Shown: positions 35,660-45,931 of the stretch, piece after piece
How the letters are laid out: each line of letters begins with the position of its first letter
Position numbering within the stretch: the first letter of the stretch is position 1
DNA from: Coccinella septempunctata
Taxonomy: Eukaryota > Arthropoda > Insecta > Coleoptera > Coccinellidae
DNA length: 64,000 nt
Assembly: GCF_907165205.1 (NCBI RefSeq)
Contig: NC_058190.1
Span: 35,057,345-35,121,344, forward strand
Reading direction: 5' to 3'
The notes under the pieces: model-generated
What the model was told of the DNA's origin: nothing
Database searches by the model: none
The model's input: only the letters and a program-made list of their open reading frames with translations
Made by a program: the position numbers and the translations under genes

Positions 35660-36500
35660 TATTCTGTGTTTTACGAACGATTACCATGAAATTTTCAAAT
35701 CCGTCAAAGTTATGGCCATTCAGTGAAATTATACCATTTGTATTAAAACCTAAATTTCAAGAGAGAGAAAAATGACTAACCAAAATCGTAATAATGATCA
35801 GGAACAACCAACAAACCGTCAAGAACAACCAAATTTGTTGAATGTAATTCCTTATGTTAATGGCCTTTCAGAAAAAATAAGAAGAATCGGTTCGAAGTTC
35901 AACATACGAACTGTTTTTAAAACGCAAAATGATTTAAGATCTATATTAACAAAACCTAAACCTTTGAACGAAAAACAAAAATCAAAAAATTGTATTTACA
36001 ACATACCCTGTATTTGTGGTAAAACTTATACAGGTGAAACGTCCAGACCTCTAGAAATAAGAAAACGCGAACATAAAAATAATATTAAAAATAGAGAAAT
36101 TAATCGATCACAAATCGCAGATCACATTTGTTCTAATACGGGAGACCACATGATGGATTGGGACAACACTAAAAACCAGACCCAGACCATTTTAAACGAA
36201 AAATTAAAGAGTCTACGTGTATTCTATTAGATCAAGATAATAATTTGGCAAATTGTTCGATAGGAATAGATCATATTTGGATCAATTTACTAAAGAAAGA
36301 ACTGTCATCCGGTAATTTCAAAATTAAATGAATCAACGTTTCTGTGCAGTCTCTGTTTCTGTGTGTTGACAATTAATGTCAGACAAAAAGCGACAATTCA
36401 GAAGATTTTCAAAAGTAGATTTTTCCGTCTGATGAAGGAGTCTGATATAGACTCCGAAACGTTACGAAGAATTATAATTTCAACGTTATTTATTTTGAGT
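35660..36500 (+). mobile_element. Penelope-like retroelement 3' fragment with GIY-YIG endonuclease
   Basis: The open frame 35772-36230 contains the linker typical of Penelope-like elements (NVIPYVNGLSEKIRRIGSKF, then NIRTVFKTQNDLRSIL) and a GIY-YIG endonuclease: CIYNIPCICGKTYTGETSRP with the Cys pair and the conserved Y-T-G-E, followed by LEIRKREHKNNI. A one-base shift near 36207 moves the end into another frame (STCILLDQDNNLAN, WINLLKKELSSGNFKIK, stop about 36331). The reverse transcriptase that should precede it is absent; mariner copy B's boundary lies directly upstream. The 3' part holds a hammerhead-like core at 36429-36460. Inactive. Confidence 0.88.
36429..36460 (+). ncRNA. hammerhead-ribozyme-like core
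   Basis: CTGATGA (36429-36435), one extra A, then a perfect 6-bp stem GGAGTC/GACTCC (36437-36442 with 36450-36455) closed by loop TGATATA, then GAAAC (36456-36460). These are the conserved hammerhead boxes in the correct order around stem II. Penelope-like elements are known to carry hammerhead motifs. The extra A before stem II departs from the consensus, and I could not settle stem III or the cleavage triplet, so activity is uncertain. Confidence 0.5.
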
Positions 36501-37454
36501 TCATTGTCAGGCAACAATTTTTTCTAGTTAATTTGCTCCTGACAAATTAGTGCAAGAATTTACGCAGGAGCAAATCGTTGAGTTCATTTTTAATTGATTT
36601 TGTTTCAGAGATTGGGAGTGAAAACCCTAAAAAGTTTATGAAGAGATGCAAAATCCTCCCAAAATAAATTTCAATCGATATCAAGACAAGAAATTCAATT
36701 TTTTTTTCTTATGGCAGTTATATTGAATTTTCCCATTATAAGAAATTTATAATAGTACCTATTCTATTCAACATAAGACTCAGTTTGTTCGAAATCGAAT
36801 CGAGAAGGGGAATTTTGAAAATATTTTCGAAAATATTGGCACTCATATACAACATGCAAAGAAGGCCTTGAATTTTATTTTCGAATTGGTCTACGAATCC
36901 ATCAAAATCTTTCAAAAGAAAGTCAGATAACCTGCAGTATAGTTGATCTTCGTTGAGTGAGAAACAATTTTTCATTTTATAGCATTTTTCATTCGTCAAT
37001 ACGAAATCACTACACCAATTTGTAAATAAAATTCATGTCCTTCTTAGTGTGAGTAAAGATATTTCCAAAAATATCGTCAAAAATTTGACGATCAATCTAA
37101 TAGAATCTTGAATAAACATATTAAAATTCATTTTTCAAGGGGGAAATTCAATATGGCTTCCATAAGAAAAAAATTGTCGAATCTTGAAATCTAGGAGGCT
37201 GATTTCAATGAAAAATTGTATACCTGATTTCATTTAATGACGATAATATTGAAGGATTTCAAAATAACATGGGAATCTTCCTCAAAGGAAAGAAGATATA
37301 TAATCAATTTTAGAATATCATAATAATATATGTACAATTTCTAACTTCTCATTATAAATCTATAGAACAAAAGAAGATATCAAGATTTGAGGGATGTCAT
37401 GTTGGAGGACTTGCAATAAAGGCAGGTGAGCATCGAATTTGTCACCATCCTGTA

Positions 37455-38837
37455 GATTAACTTTTTAAGAAAACTACGAGCAGATTAAATGTTTTTTTTT
37501 AAACGGTCGAATAAAATTTTCTTGACTGCGATTGACTTCAAGGATCCATAATATTGTAGATGCAACTGAATACGTAATTTTGATTCCTGATTCCACTGAA
37601 GGATTTCAACTTTACTTCTATAACTTTTGTGGGATATTGATTGGAGGATACATTGGGAGGAGCATACATTTTTCTAGTCGAGTAGTTTATCTTGAAATGA
37701 GGTAATGAATTCTGAAAGTCGAATGTGTGAGGTGTTGTTGGACAGAATACTAATGTGAATTTTTGATTATCCTTAATATCCTGATGCCTGAGATGGATTT
37801 AACACAATACGATCAAATTGCTGGATTTTTCGTAGAGCCAGATTATCTACATTATTGTTGGCTAAGTGGATTTGACAGCACTCTGCTGATTAACGCCCAG
37901 TTGCAGGAACGTCAATTTAATTGGCCATTAAAATTTTGATCCTCCCCTAAACGATGCATATACCCTGTTTAATAAAGGATTAAAATTTTTATGGACTATT
38001 AAATCATAATTGACAAATTGACTTATCTGAAACTCAGTGTAACACTTATAAATAAAGATCAAATATCATTATAATAAAGACAATTTACAACTCAGGTAAT
38101 CCGAGGTAACATGGGTGTTCAGCAGCCTCCTTGGATAAGTCGGATTTATATTCTGAACATTCAAAAAATAAATACAGAACATTCCTAGGAATATATTTGT
38201 TTGAGTCTGGATAAGGAACGAAAACCTTACCAATAACAACCAAAATACAGAGTGGATTTTGTGTCCTCTGTTCTCACCAAAAAAGTAATGATTGATCTTC
38301 TAGCTATAATTCGCATTTGAACGTCAGAGATCTGAAAATATTATAAAAATCGATAATCACAACATGCAAATTTTCAGTACAGAATTGTGCTTGATTGTGT
38401 TTAGTTTGTCTAATAAGCCATCGTAGTGAATCACCCTGTATAATCACCCTTCACCTTCTGTCACACGACTTGTCGGTTGTTTTTTCCTTTCGTGAAGATT
38501 CTGAAAAAAGTCGACGATGAACCAACAACAAGCATACGATCTATGGCTAGATTAGTGGAAGTTAGCCACAAAGTATGGAAGACACTGAGTCACTAAGAAC
38601 AGTTTCACACCTACCATCATCATCATCACCATCAAGGACATGTACAAGCATTGCAATCTGAAGAATTTTTTTCCAAAAAGAGTTTTTTTTCTGTGGCTGT
38701 TTATTAATGCATATTGTACAATATTAATTCTGTCCACCTAGCCACACTCACAAGAAATGGAGTGAACAATTCTCATAATTCTAGTCAACAGAAAATCCCC
38801 ACTACGTGAGGATAAATGTCCAGCAAAGATTCTTTTT
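37455..38837. other. no gene recognised
   Basis: AT-rich sequence. Around 38360-38445 a segment ending GTGAATCACCCTGTATAATC is related to the MITE at 13999-14074 and, inverted, to 46880-46960. Confidence 0.35.
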
Positions 38838-38999
38838 GAATGATGCTGAATATTTTCTCGGGAATGTCGACAAATGTGAAGATGTTTTTTTCTTCAAAGT
38901 TTATTCGACCACTTCGCCGGCGTTTCGGGGAATAAAATTTAGAAGGAAAAAGATCCTTACCTTCGTCCACATTCCTGAGAAAATACTCAGCATCATTAA
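38838..38999. repeat. hairpin MITE, about 160 bp
   Basis: AATGATGCTGAATATTTTCT pairs with AGAAAATACTCAGCATCATT; CGGGAATGTCGAC and AATGTGAAGATG extend the imperfect stem. Overlapping short frames on both strands are palindrome artefacts. Confidence 0.8.
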
Positions 39000-39212
39000 A
39001 CATGGATGCAACAGACCAACATATGTATTCTGCTTGAATGTTTGGATTGGCTTCTTTCTACCATTAAACTTAGATATTATCATTTTGTTTGCGAAGATAA
39101 GTATTTTGCTGTGACGGGGTAGAATTCATCGAAAAACATTTTACGAAAAATCGAGTAAGAGACAGATGGAAAAACAGGTTGAATGAACTTTAAAAAATGC
39201 ATGTCGATTTTT

Positions 39213-39960
39213 GATTCGAGGGACAACTTCTGGGATCAAATTTACGAATGTATCTTTTCAACCCTCAGTGTTACAACCGCAACCCCTACATTTTGAATAG
39301 GAAGGATGGGAGGGTACCATTTTTAAGTTTTCGTCATTTAATCCATTCGTTTTCGAAATATTCACATTGAAATTGTTTATTTCATTTTGACGTTTAAAGA
39401 CGACAATATTCAACCCACAGTAACAAGGGTAAGTTGACGTCCATCCACTCAATTTTGTATACAACACGTGAGTTATAGATGTTTATTCATTTAACTCACT
39501 TGTATAAATAACTAAAACAACATTGGTTTTCCCTTTAAGCATGCTGTGTGAATCAATCGGAGCTTTATTCATTTATTCTGTAATTTTGATGATAAATTTG
39601 ATATACAGTTTCCGTTTTTCATGATGAATGGAGAAACTATTTCAATTATTTCTGCTCTTAGATTACTTAATAGGAGAAATAAACCATTTTCACCTTGATT
39701 GTTAATGAAAGATTCAAATATTAATCTTATGATGTTTGGATTGTTTGGTGTATGAAAGTTGACGATTATCATCGACGCCACTGAATAAATAGTGAAAATT
39801 TGATTCATTCACAAAACATGTTTAAAATTAGAATTTGAATATCGCGAAAACGAATGGATCGAATGAAACAAAATCAAGTATGCTGCACTGGTGAATTAAA
39901 TCTTAAAATTTGCCCCCCTTGAATCTGTTATTCCATATGTTTTGTTTTCAAAGCCTTCCT
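39213..39960. repeat. second copy of the 18852 foldback family
   Basis: The left part (GGGACAACTTCTGGGATC, CAACCCTCAGTGTTACA, TTGAATAGGAAGGATGGGA) is a diverged copy of the left arm at 18852. The inner inverted partner is seen at 39840-39870 (ATCGCGAAAACGAATGGATC against GATTCGTTTTCG-type sequence near 39340-39360). The right end is unclear. Confidence 0.55.
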
Positions 39961-40022
39961 ATTTGTTACTGTCGATTTTAGGTGGCTTTACGATAATGAT
40001 AGTGACACAATATCAAAAGGGA

Positions 40023-40852
40023 TACCGTAGATTCGGGTGACTTGGGACGATAGTTGAATTCAACTTGCATATTTTCAAAACGGTGACCTATTTTTATCTG
40101 AAAAAAAGAGGTTCGAATATGATCAGTGACCCAGACTATTGATTAGGATATATACGATGCTTCAGAATTCGGATATGAATTTTTTTAAAAATAAAATATA
40201 CTTGTCCCAAGTCACCCACCGATTTGGGAGGCTTGGGACACAAGCTAAAATCTATAGATTTCTCAACTCTCAAATGAAATATGTAGGTGACTTGCAACTC
40301 AAATGTAAAAAATCTAAACAAAACAAAGGAACTTTGATTTTCTTTCATTCTTTGGTAATTTCTTTGTAAAAATAATGTAATTTCCTGCGAAAAATCGGCA
40401 TATTTCCTGCTGCCAATGCGCCGCTTGTATCTATTCGGCATTGTCAAAAGTCACCCTATGAAACAACAAAATAAATGAATGAAATCCGTGTTGTTGTTGT
40501 TGTTTGATTTGTAAACAACCTTATTTCGTGACATATCTAATATCCCAATATCCCACGTATTCAGAAAAAAAATTACACATGCACAAAGTGAAACACATGT
40601 ACAGGACACTAGAAAGTATAAGGGCCATAAAAAAACGCACTTTTACTCTCCTGAATTCGTTAATTTTTCCTGTCAATTCGAACGCTCTGGTCACGGCTCA
40701 CTCAAAAGGTATTAATTGTTGAACTAACCGAAAAGACGCTACACAATCTCGTAAGTTTGTCCCTTCACTCATAAATGGTAAGAAACAAAGAAATCTGCAA
40801 GGGGGGTAATTGTCCCCCCAGGACTGTCCCAAGTTACCCGAATCTACCGGTA
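40023..40852. mobile_element. inverted-repeat element, 830 bp
   Basis: Ends TACCGTAGATTCGGGTGACT and AGTTACCCGAATCTACCGGTA are inverted repeats, and CTTGGGAC/GTCCCAAG extends the stem. Internal GTCCCAAGTCACCC and GAGGCTTGGGACA repeat the subterminal motif. Overlapping short frames on both strands lack any domain. Confidence 0.75.
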
Positions 40853-40865
40853 TATTGGGATATAC

Positions 40866-40992
40866 TACATCGATAATTTTTTTAACTTTGTCATTTTAAA
40901 AGTTTTACTCAGGCAATCGTTGGTGAAATAATTCATTTCAACGAGTAACCATCTGTTGAAAATGAAGCCTCATCTTTGAAAACATCCTGTAT
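40866..40992. repeat. end fragment of the 6109-6826 family
   Basis: Shares TTTTTTAACTTTGTCATT, AAAGTTTT and GAAGCCTCA-CTTT with the copies at 6693-6826 and 18093-18232, and ends ACATCCTGTA. Confidence 0.5.
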
Positions 40993-41029
40993 TCCAATTC
41001 AAGAGGGGCAATTTTATTTAGTGCGAGTG

Positions 41030-41198
41030 CCGCACGACCTCGTGAGACACGGCGCTGCCCTGCGCTGTGCTGTCTCCCAATTATTCATGTGTAGCCGTTA
41101 GTACAGCCTGTCTTGGTTTAGGTTAGTTTGTATCATTGTTAGTATCAGGGACACGGCGTCTGCAGAGTTTAATACGATCCTCGAGGATAAGACGAGAC
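41030..41198 (+). promoter_or_regulatory. CpG-rich upstream region of the split MADF gene
   Basis: GCCGCACGACCTCGTGAGAC and GGCGCTGCCCTGCGCTGTGC lie in a G+C-rich patch just before the MADF start codon, in otherwise AT-rich DNA. Probable promoter/5' UTR; no TATA box seen. Confidence 0.35.
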
Positions 41199-41247
41199 AT
41201 GGATACCGAAAAACTAATTTCTCTGGTTCGAGAACACCCAGTTCTTA

Positions 41248-41419
41248 GGCCTGTTTTGGTTCGCTTTTAGGATGGTTCCAGAACGGTTCAAAACAGTGGC
41301 ATATTTATTTATTCAGCGTAAGCTCGCGCGTAGCATGCATGTAGCTTCCCACACCATTGCTGCTCCACTGCTTTGAACCGATTCAGAACCGCCTAAACTG
41401 CGAACCAAAACAAAGCTCT
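41248..41419. mobile_element. PIF/Harbinger-type MITE inside a MADF coding exon
   Basis: Left end GGCCTGTTTTGGTTCGC, right end GCGAACCAAAACAAAGCTCT, imperfect inverted repeats. Inner parts also pair (GGTTCCAGAACGGTTC with GAACCGATTCAGAACC). TTA stands on both sides (41245-41247 and 41420-41422), the target duplication of PIF/Harbinger elements. The flanking reading frame restores a normal MADF motif when the insert is ignored, allowing for one lost base at the left junction. Confidence 0.85.
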
Positions 41420-41932
41420 TTATTGTACAACGCATCCGTACTACATGCGAACTAAATACAAAGATGAACTGTGGGAATCATTGGGGGAAAAATTAAATGC
41501 TGACGGTGAGTTCTACTATTTTATAAACGATTGATAATAGTTATAAAAAAGTTTGAAATTAATACTCCGTTTGTTGCCCAAATAAGACGAATCGTTGCCA
41601 ATGGAAGACCGAAACAACAAATAGGTTCAATAGCACTGGCATAGCAATTCCTGATCCTTTTGGTTTATTGTCGTATTTACGATTATGAAGGGTGTTTCAA
41701 GATTTGAATTACATGCCATTTTGGCAGTCATAATGACATAATTATGTCGAGACCGCAGGACCGGATTCAGTTTTGATAAGGTTCAAAGCTGTTTGAGATA
41801 TGCGGCCCTTAAAAAGTCCAGATATGTCTCCAAATATGCATTACGGATACCAACACAACATGCCATCTCAAGCTGCAACTTTGTAGCTTATAAGTAAATC
41901 CTTCACTGCGTGGCAGATCGACAGGTTAAAGG

Positions 41933-42155
41933 TGCTTACAGATTAATCTGACGTTACATGGGCCCACGTCATAATGCGCATGATTCAAAAATCTAACAAA
42001 GGATTTTGCGCAGAAGCGTTCCAATTGTACTGACGTGACGTGGGAATGCATGTCAGAACAATTTGAACGCTTCCGCACAAAACCCTATGTTAGATTTTTG
42101 AATCATGCGCATTATGACGTGGTCCCACGTCACGTCAGACTAATCTGTAGGTACA
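41933..42155. repeat. hairpin MITE, about 223 bp
   Basis: TGCTTACAGATTAATCTGAC pairs with GTCAGACTAATCTGTAGGTA; GTCATAATGCGCATGATTCA with TGAATCATGCGCATTATGAC. Nearly the whole element folds on itself. Confidence 0.85.
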
Positions 42156-42720
42156 ATTGGCTCGTTCCAGAATCGCATCTTTTCAATCTATTACGTCAAT
42201 ACCGTCCAATCAGTGCAAAGTAACCTGAAAATCTGCTCATTCTCTTTCCTCCGAGATGTAATTCTGGAACTCTGCTCTTAAGACTGACAGATCTAAAGCT
42301 TCCTGAGATGACGATCTCATCCTCTTTGCAAAGGATGCAGTAAGGAGGTGTAGCATATTCTTGCTAAGATCCAAATAGGTACTTCTTAAATCTTGCAATG
42401 TTCCATTCTACCAAAATGTTTATCACTATATATATTCTTTATTGTAGGCACATTTTTCAATAATACAAAAATGGCTCAGGGTCAGTAAAGGAGTTTGTGT
42501 TCTTTTCCTATCAAATGTGCTGTCCTCTTCATTACCTTTTATTCCCGAATGATCAGAAACGATAACGATGCTAAATCGGGATTTACTCGAGCGTCTTGGA
42601 TACCTAGTGGATTTCGTAGATTAGATGGTAAAAAGAAAAAAAGGTTCTATGATGTATGCACTTTCAGCGGTGGGGAAGGCATCTGCAGGTTTTCAAAAAT
42701 GTAAAAAAAATCGTCAGGTG

Positions 42721-43528
42721 TACAGGGTGGGCAAATTTCGATGTTTTAACACTACAGTTTTTAAACCATAGGAGATACACAAAATCTGATAACCCATTCT
42801 CGTTCTCTTTTTCTGAAAAACTAACAATAGTAGTAGTCATTTTTGGCCACTTTCTTTTGTTTTCGAGTTATAAGCAAAAATTGGAAAAATGGCGATTTCG
42901 AAATTAATTTATATCTCCGCTAATACTGATGATGGAGCTCTGAAATTGAAACATTAGGCTTGTTCGTAGAATGGTTCACAACGGTTGTGAACTGTACAGA
43001 GCAAGCGTAATTGGATTTTCGCTACCCTAAAATAAAATGGAATTGCGCTTGCTCTGTACAGTTCACAACCGTTGCAAACCACTCTACGAACAAACCTATT
43101 ATACAGGCACTTTTTGACGTAGAATCCAGAAGCGTGCTCGCCTTTTTAGCAAGATTTTTAATTACGAAGCTGACCCAAAGTTATGTTTTTCAAATGGGAA
43201 CACTAGTTTTTTGTGCAATTTTTTTAAAGCTTAATTTTTACTGATTTCAAAAATATATAACATCATATGGTTTGTATCAATATAAATAATAGAAATCAAT
43301 ATTTCTATGGTTTCAACTTTTTATGAGCAGTGATCCTTTGGACATGCAAAAAAAAATCGTTACTTGTTCATACTCGAGCCAGTCAGATTAAGACACTGTA
43401 TATATATGCCCTACGTATCTCTGATAATAAATTCATGTTATAAAATTCTATACAACATTTGTCTGAAGCAATTTTACTTTTAACCGATTTCGAGTTAGAA
43501 GGCGATAAGGGCGAGAAGCTTAGCTATG
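42721..43528. repeat. TACAGGGTGGGCAAA element fragment with inner MITE
   Basis: Begins TACAGGGTGGGCAAATTTCG, related to the start of the next element at 43529 (TACAGAGTGGGCAAAATTCG). It is interrupted by the hairpin MITE at 42957-43098. Sequence past the MITE continues ATACAGGCACTTTTTGACGT, matching the ACAGGCACTTTTTTA motif inside the 43529 element, so the two are relatives lying side by side. Confidence 0.55.
42957..43098. mobile_element. near-perfect hairpin MITE, 142 bp
   Basis: GGCTTGTTCGTAGAATGGTT and AACCACTCTACGAACAAACC are inverted ends; AACTGTACAGAGCAAGCG pairs with CGCTTGCTCTGTACAGTT towards the centre. TTA lies before the left end and within TATTA after the right end, as for PIF/Harbinger MITEs. 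Confidence 0.85.
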
Positions 43529-45002
43529 TACAGAGTGGGCAAAATTCGTTGTCTACTGAAGGGATCTCGAGAACTATAGCAGCTAGAAGAAAACGGACGG
43601 CACATTCTCGAGCTCTTTTTGCTTGACTAATCCAAAACTGAAAACAGATCCAGCCTAACATTAATAGATTTTGAGTTATGAACGAAAATTGAAAAATTGT
43701 CATTTTTAATGAAGCTGAATAACTCGCTTATTTGAACTCGTATTCGAAATCTGTTGTTACATTCTACAGGCACTTTTTTAGGAGGAATTCGAATATGATA
43801 TCAATAAATTTTTTGATCCAGTCATTTTCGAGATACGACAGGGATTTCTGATTTTTCAAATGTAAACTATAGTTGAAAGTTCTTTCATCTTGGGGCAATT
43901 TTTTTGCTGATTTCAAAAATGTATTATATGTCGCTATTCACATGAATATAATGTAAGAAAAAAAATTCATTACTTTTTCCTGCTTTTCGATCACTGTTGA
44001 ATTTTCAGTAGGCTGGCGTAACCATAGCGACCGTTGAAAATGCATTATCGTTCGTGAACTCCACATAATCCTATACTATGTGAACTCAACCTTCTGCGAT
44101 AGGAATCACCGACTGACGAATAATATTATTTCTTTTGTATATCGATATCGAGATCGATATCCATTTAAAGAGAGTAAAAGACTTTCGTCTGATTATTAAA
44201 GAAGGAAATTTATTCAATTATCGTTTTTCTATTTATGAAATAAACTTCAAGAGTCAGTAATATTATAAATAAAATACGATAGCTATCTATTATTATAATT
44301 TTTACAGAAGTAAGATGATGAAAAATAGGTACCTACTTCTGTCAACGGTAGTGTTCGAATTGTGAACCATCATAAGATAAGCATGCCAAACATCGCGAGA
44401 ACAAACGATGGCAAATTAATCATCGAAATATTTATTCAGCAATCCGTGATTTCAATCATAGAGGCTCAGGTTCATAAAATATTATGCATATTCAACGGTT
44501 GCTATGGTAACCCAGCCTACTTATAATTCAACACAGAATCGAAAAGCAGGAAGAAGTTTTGAATTTTTTTCTCGTGTAACATTCATGTGAATAGCAACAC
44601 ATGATACATTTTTGAAATCAGCAAAAAAAATGCAGCAAGATGAAAGAACTTTCAACTATAGTTTACATTTGAAAAATCAGAAATCCCTGTCGTATCTCGA
44701 AAATGAGTGAATCGAAAAATTTCCAAATATCATATTCGAATTCCTCATAAAAAAGTGCCTGTAGAATGTAACAACGGATTTCGAATACGAGTTCAAATAA
44801 GTGAGTTATTCAGCTTCATTGAAAATGACAATTTCTCAATTTTCGTTCATAACTCAAAATCAATGACCGTTTGGCTGGATCGGTTTTCAGATTTGGAATA
44901 GTAAGGAAAAAAGAGCTAGAGAATGTGTCATCTAGCTGTGTCTTCTAGCTGCTATAGTTCTCGAGATCCCTTCAGTAGACAACGAATTTTGCCCACCCTG
45001 TA
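43529..45002. mobile_element. long-armed foldback element, 1.47 kb
   Basis: TACAGAGTGGGCAAAATTCG and GAATTTTGCCCACCCTGTA are the ends. Arms of about 515 bp each pair over most of their length: AAGGGATCTCGAGAACTATA with TATAGTTCTCGAGATCCCTT, and GTAACCATAGCGACCGTTGA with TCAACGGTTGCTATGGTAAC at the inner limit. The loop, about 44046-44485, holds TATCGATATCGAGATCGATA and no coding frame. Lone ends of this family occur at 31355-31377 and 61742-61801. Confidence 0.85.
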
Positions 45003-45240
45003 CATTCATCGCCATATATCTCAAAAACGTTTGAACGTACAAAAAATTGCTTCGAACGAAATTTGTACGAAATGTTATGCTCTACAACTTTTGTTTCAGC
45101 TCGCTGAAACTATCAGATTATATTTTTTCCGTTATTCTTGAATCATTAGCTTCATAATAAGAAAGGTTTTTTTTTGCAAGTTTGGCGCCCTCACACACAT
45201 TTTCGTCACGCTTGAATTGTCAGACACTAAATAATTTCCT
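45003..45240. repeat. dispersed repeat shared with 31370-32000
   Basis: TTCATCGCCATATATCTCAA, CAACTTTTGTTTCAGCTCGC, TCTTGAATCATTAGCTTCA and AAGTTTGGCGCCCTC occur in the same order at 31377-32000. Both copies follow a CCCTGTA/CCTGTA end, so this is probably a larger element into which, or next to which, the foldback family inserts. Confidence 0.6.
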
Positions 45241-45931
45241 TCTTCTCACTGCTGGAAGAGGGCCTTAGACCAGAAAAACGTACCTACCTTTGATTAAGTC
45301 CAACAACTCGCCCTGTATAATCTGTATTCCCTTGGCAATCAATTCAATCGTGATTTTTATATTGTTTTCAGGCGTTACTGTCAAAGAACAATGGCAAAAA
45401 CTTAGAGATTGCCATCGGGAGGCCCTAAGAAGACAAAATAGGAAGAAGAGAGGACCACAGTCGGATCCTCCAAGGACATGGATATACCAACAGCAAATGG
45501 AATTTCTATTACCATTCATGAAGAACAGTAAGAGTTATATGAATGAGAAACTGTCTGGTCTGTCTGTCCTTCCAAATGAGGGGCAATCTGAAGGTCCAGC
45601 AAATGACTTGTATATTCATAAACCGCCTAATCCCATCAAAGGTGAATCAAGTAGCGATGATGAGCAGAAGCCTATAATTTCTGAATTGCCTCAAAATGAA
45701 CAGTTCCGTACAATATCTCCAATACAGCACGTAGCAGAACATGGAAACGAGCTCAGACAAGATTTTGTTCAGTGGAACACATCAGAAAGAGATGCATTGC
45801 ATGATTTTTTCATGGCTATGTACAGCACCACAAAGCAGCTTCCAGGATCCTATAAGCGGCGGATTAAGAAAGAAATATTTAAGATTGTTTTAGAAAGCGA
45901 GGAAGAATATGAAACGACTAAGCTGAGTTGA

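Larger units (their letters stand above)
34148..37454. repeat. inverted termini enclosing mariner B and the Penelope fragment
   Basis: TACAGGATGGTGACAAATTC at 34148 and its exact inverted form GAATTTGTCACCATCCTGTA at 37435-37454 are 3.3 kb apart; the inverted match continues inwards over GATGCTCACC. The simplest reading is one transposon with these ends, later enlarged by mariner copy B (34338-35659) and the Penelope-like fragment (to about 36500). Confidence 0.6.
41199..45931 (+). pseudogene. MADF-BESS gene with its first exon split by a MITE
   Basis: Two-exon MADF gene. Exon 1 is 41199-41505: MDTEKLISLVREHPVL, then a 172-bp MITE (41248-41419), then YCTTHPYYMRTKYKDELWES and LGEKLNADG up to GACG|GTGAGT. 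Exon 2 (45372-45931) follows TTGTTTTCAG in the matching phase and completes the domain (VTVKEQWQKLRDCHREALRR, RTWIYQQQMEFLLPFM). It then has a long acidic linker and a BESS-like end: DALHDFFMAMYSTTKQLPGS followed by RRIKKEIFKIVLE. Without the MITE the exons would give roughly 215-220 residues. The MITE brings an in-frame TAG (at ~41268) shortly after the junction, so the transcript as read makes only about 22 codons unless the insert is spliced out. Exon 2 is open for 186 codons, suggesting the insertion is recent. The 3.9-kb intron is packed with hairpin elements. Confidence 0.8.

Noticed and set aside
38785..39114. Opposing frames of 60-102 codons
   Set aside because: They lie in a hairpin MITE, and frames on the two strands mirror each other.
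40136..40447. Opposing frames in the 40023-40852 element
   Set aside because: Low-complexity, no transposase motif, and no consistent coding pattern.
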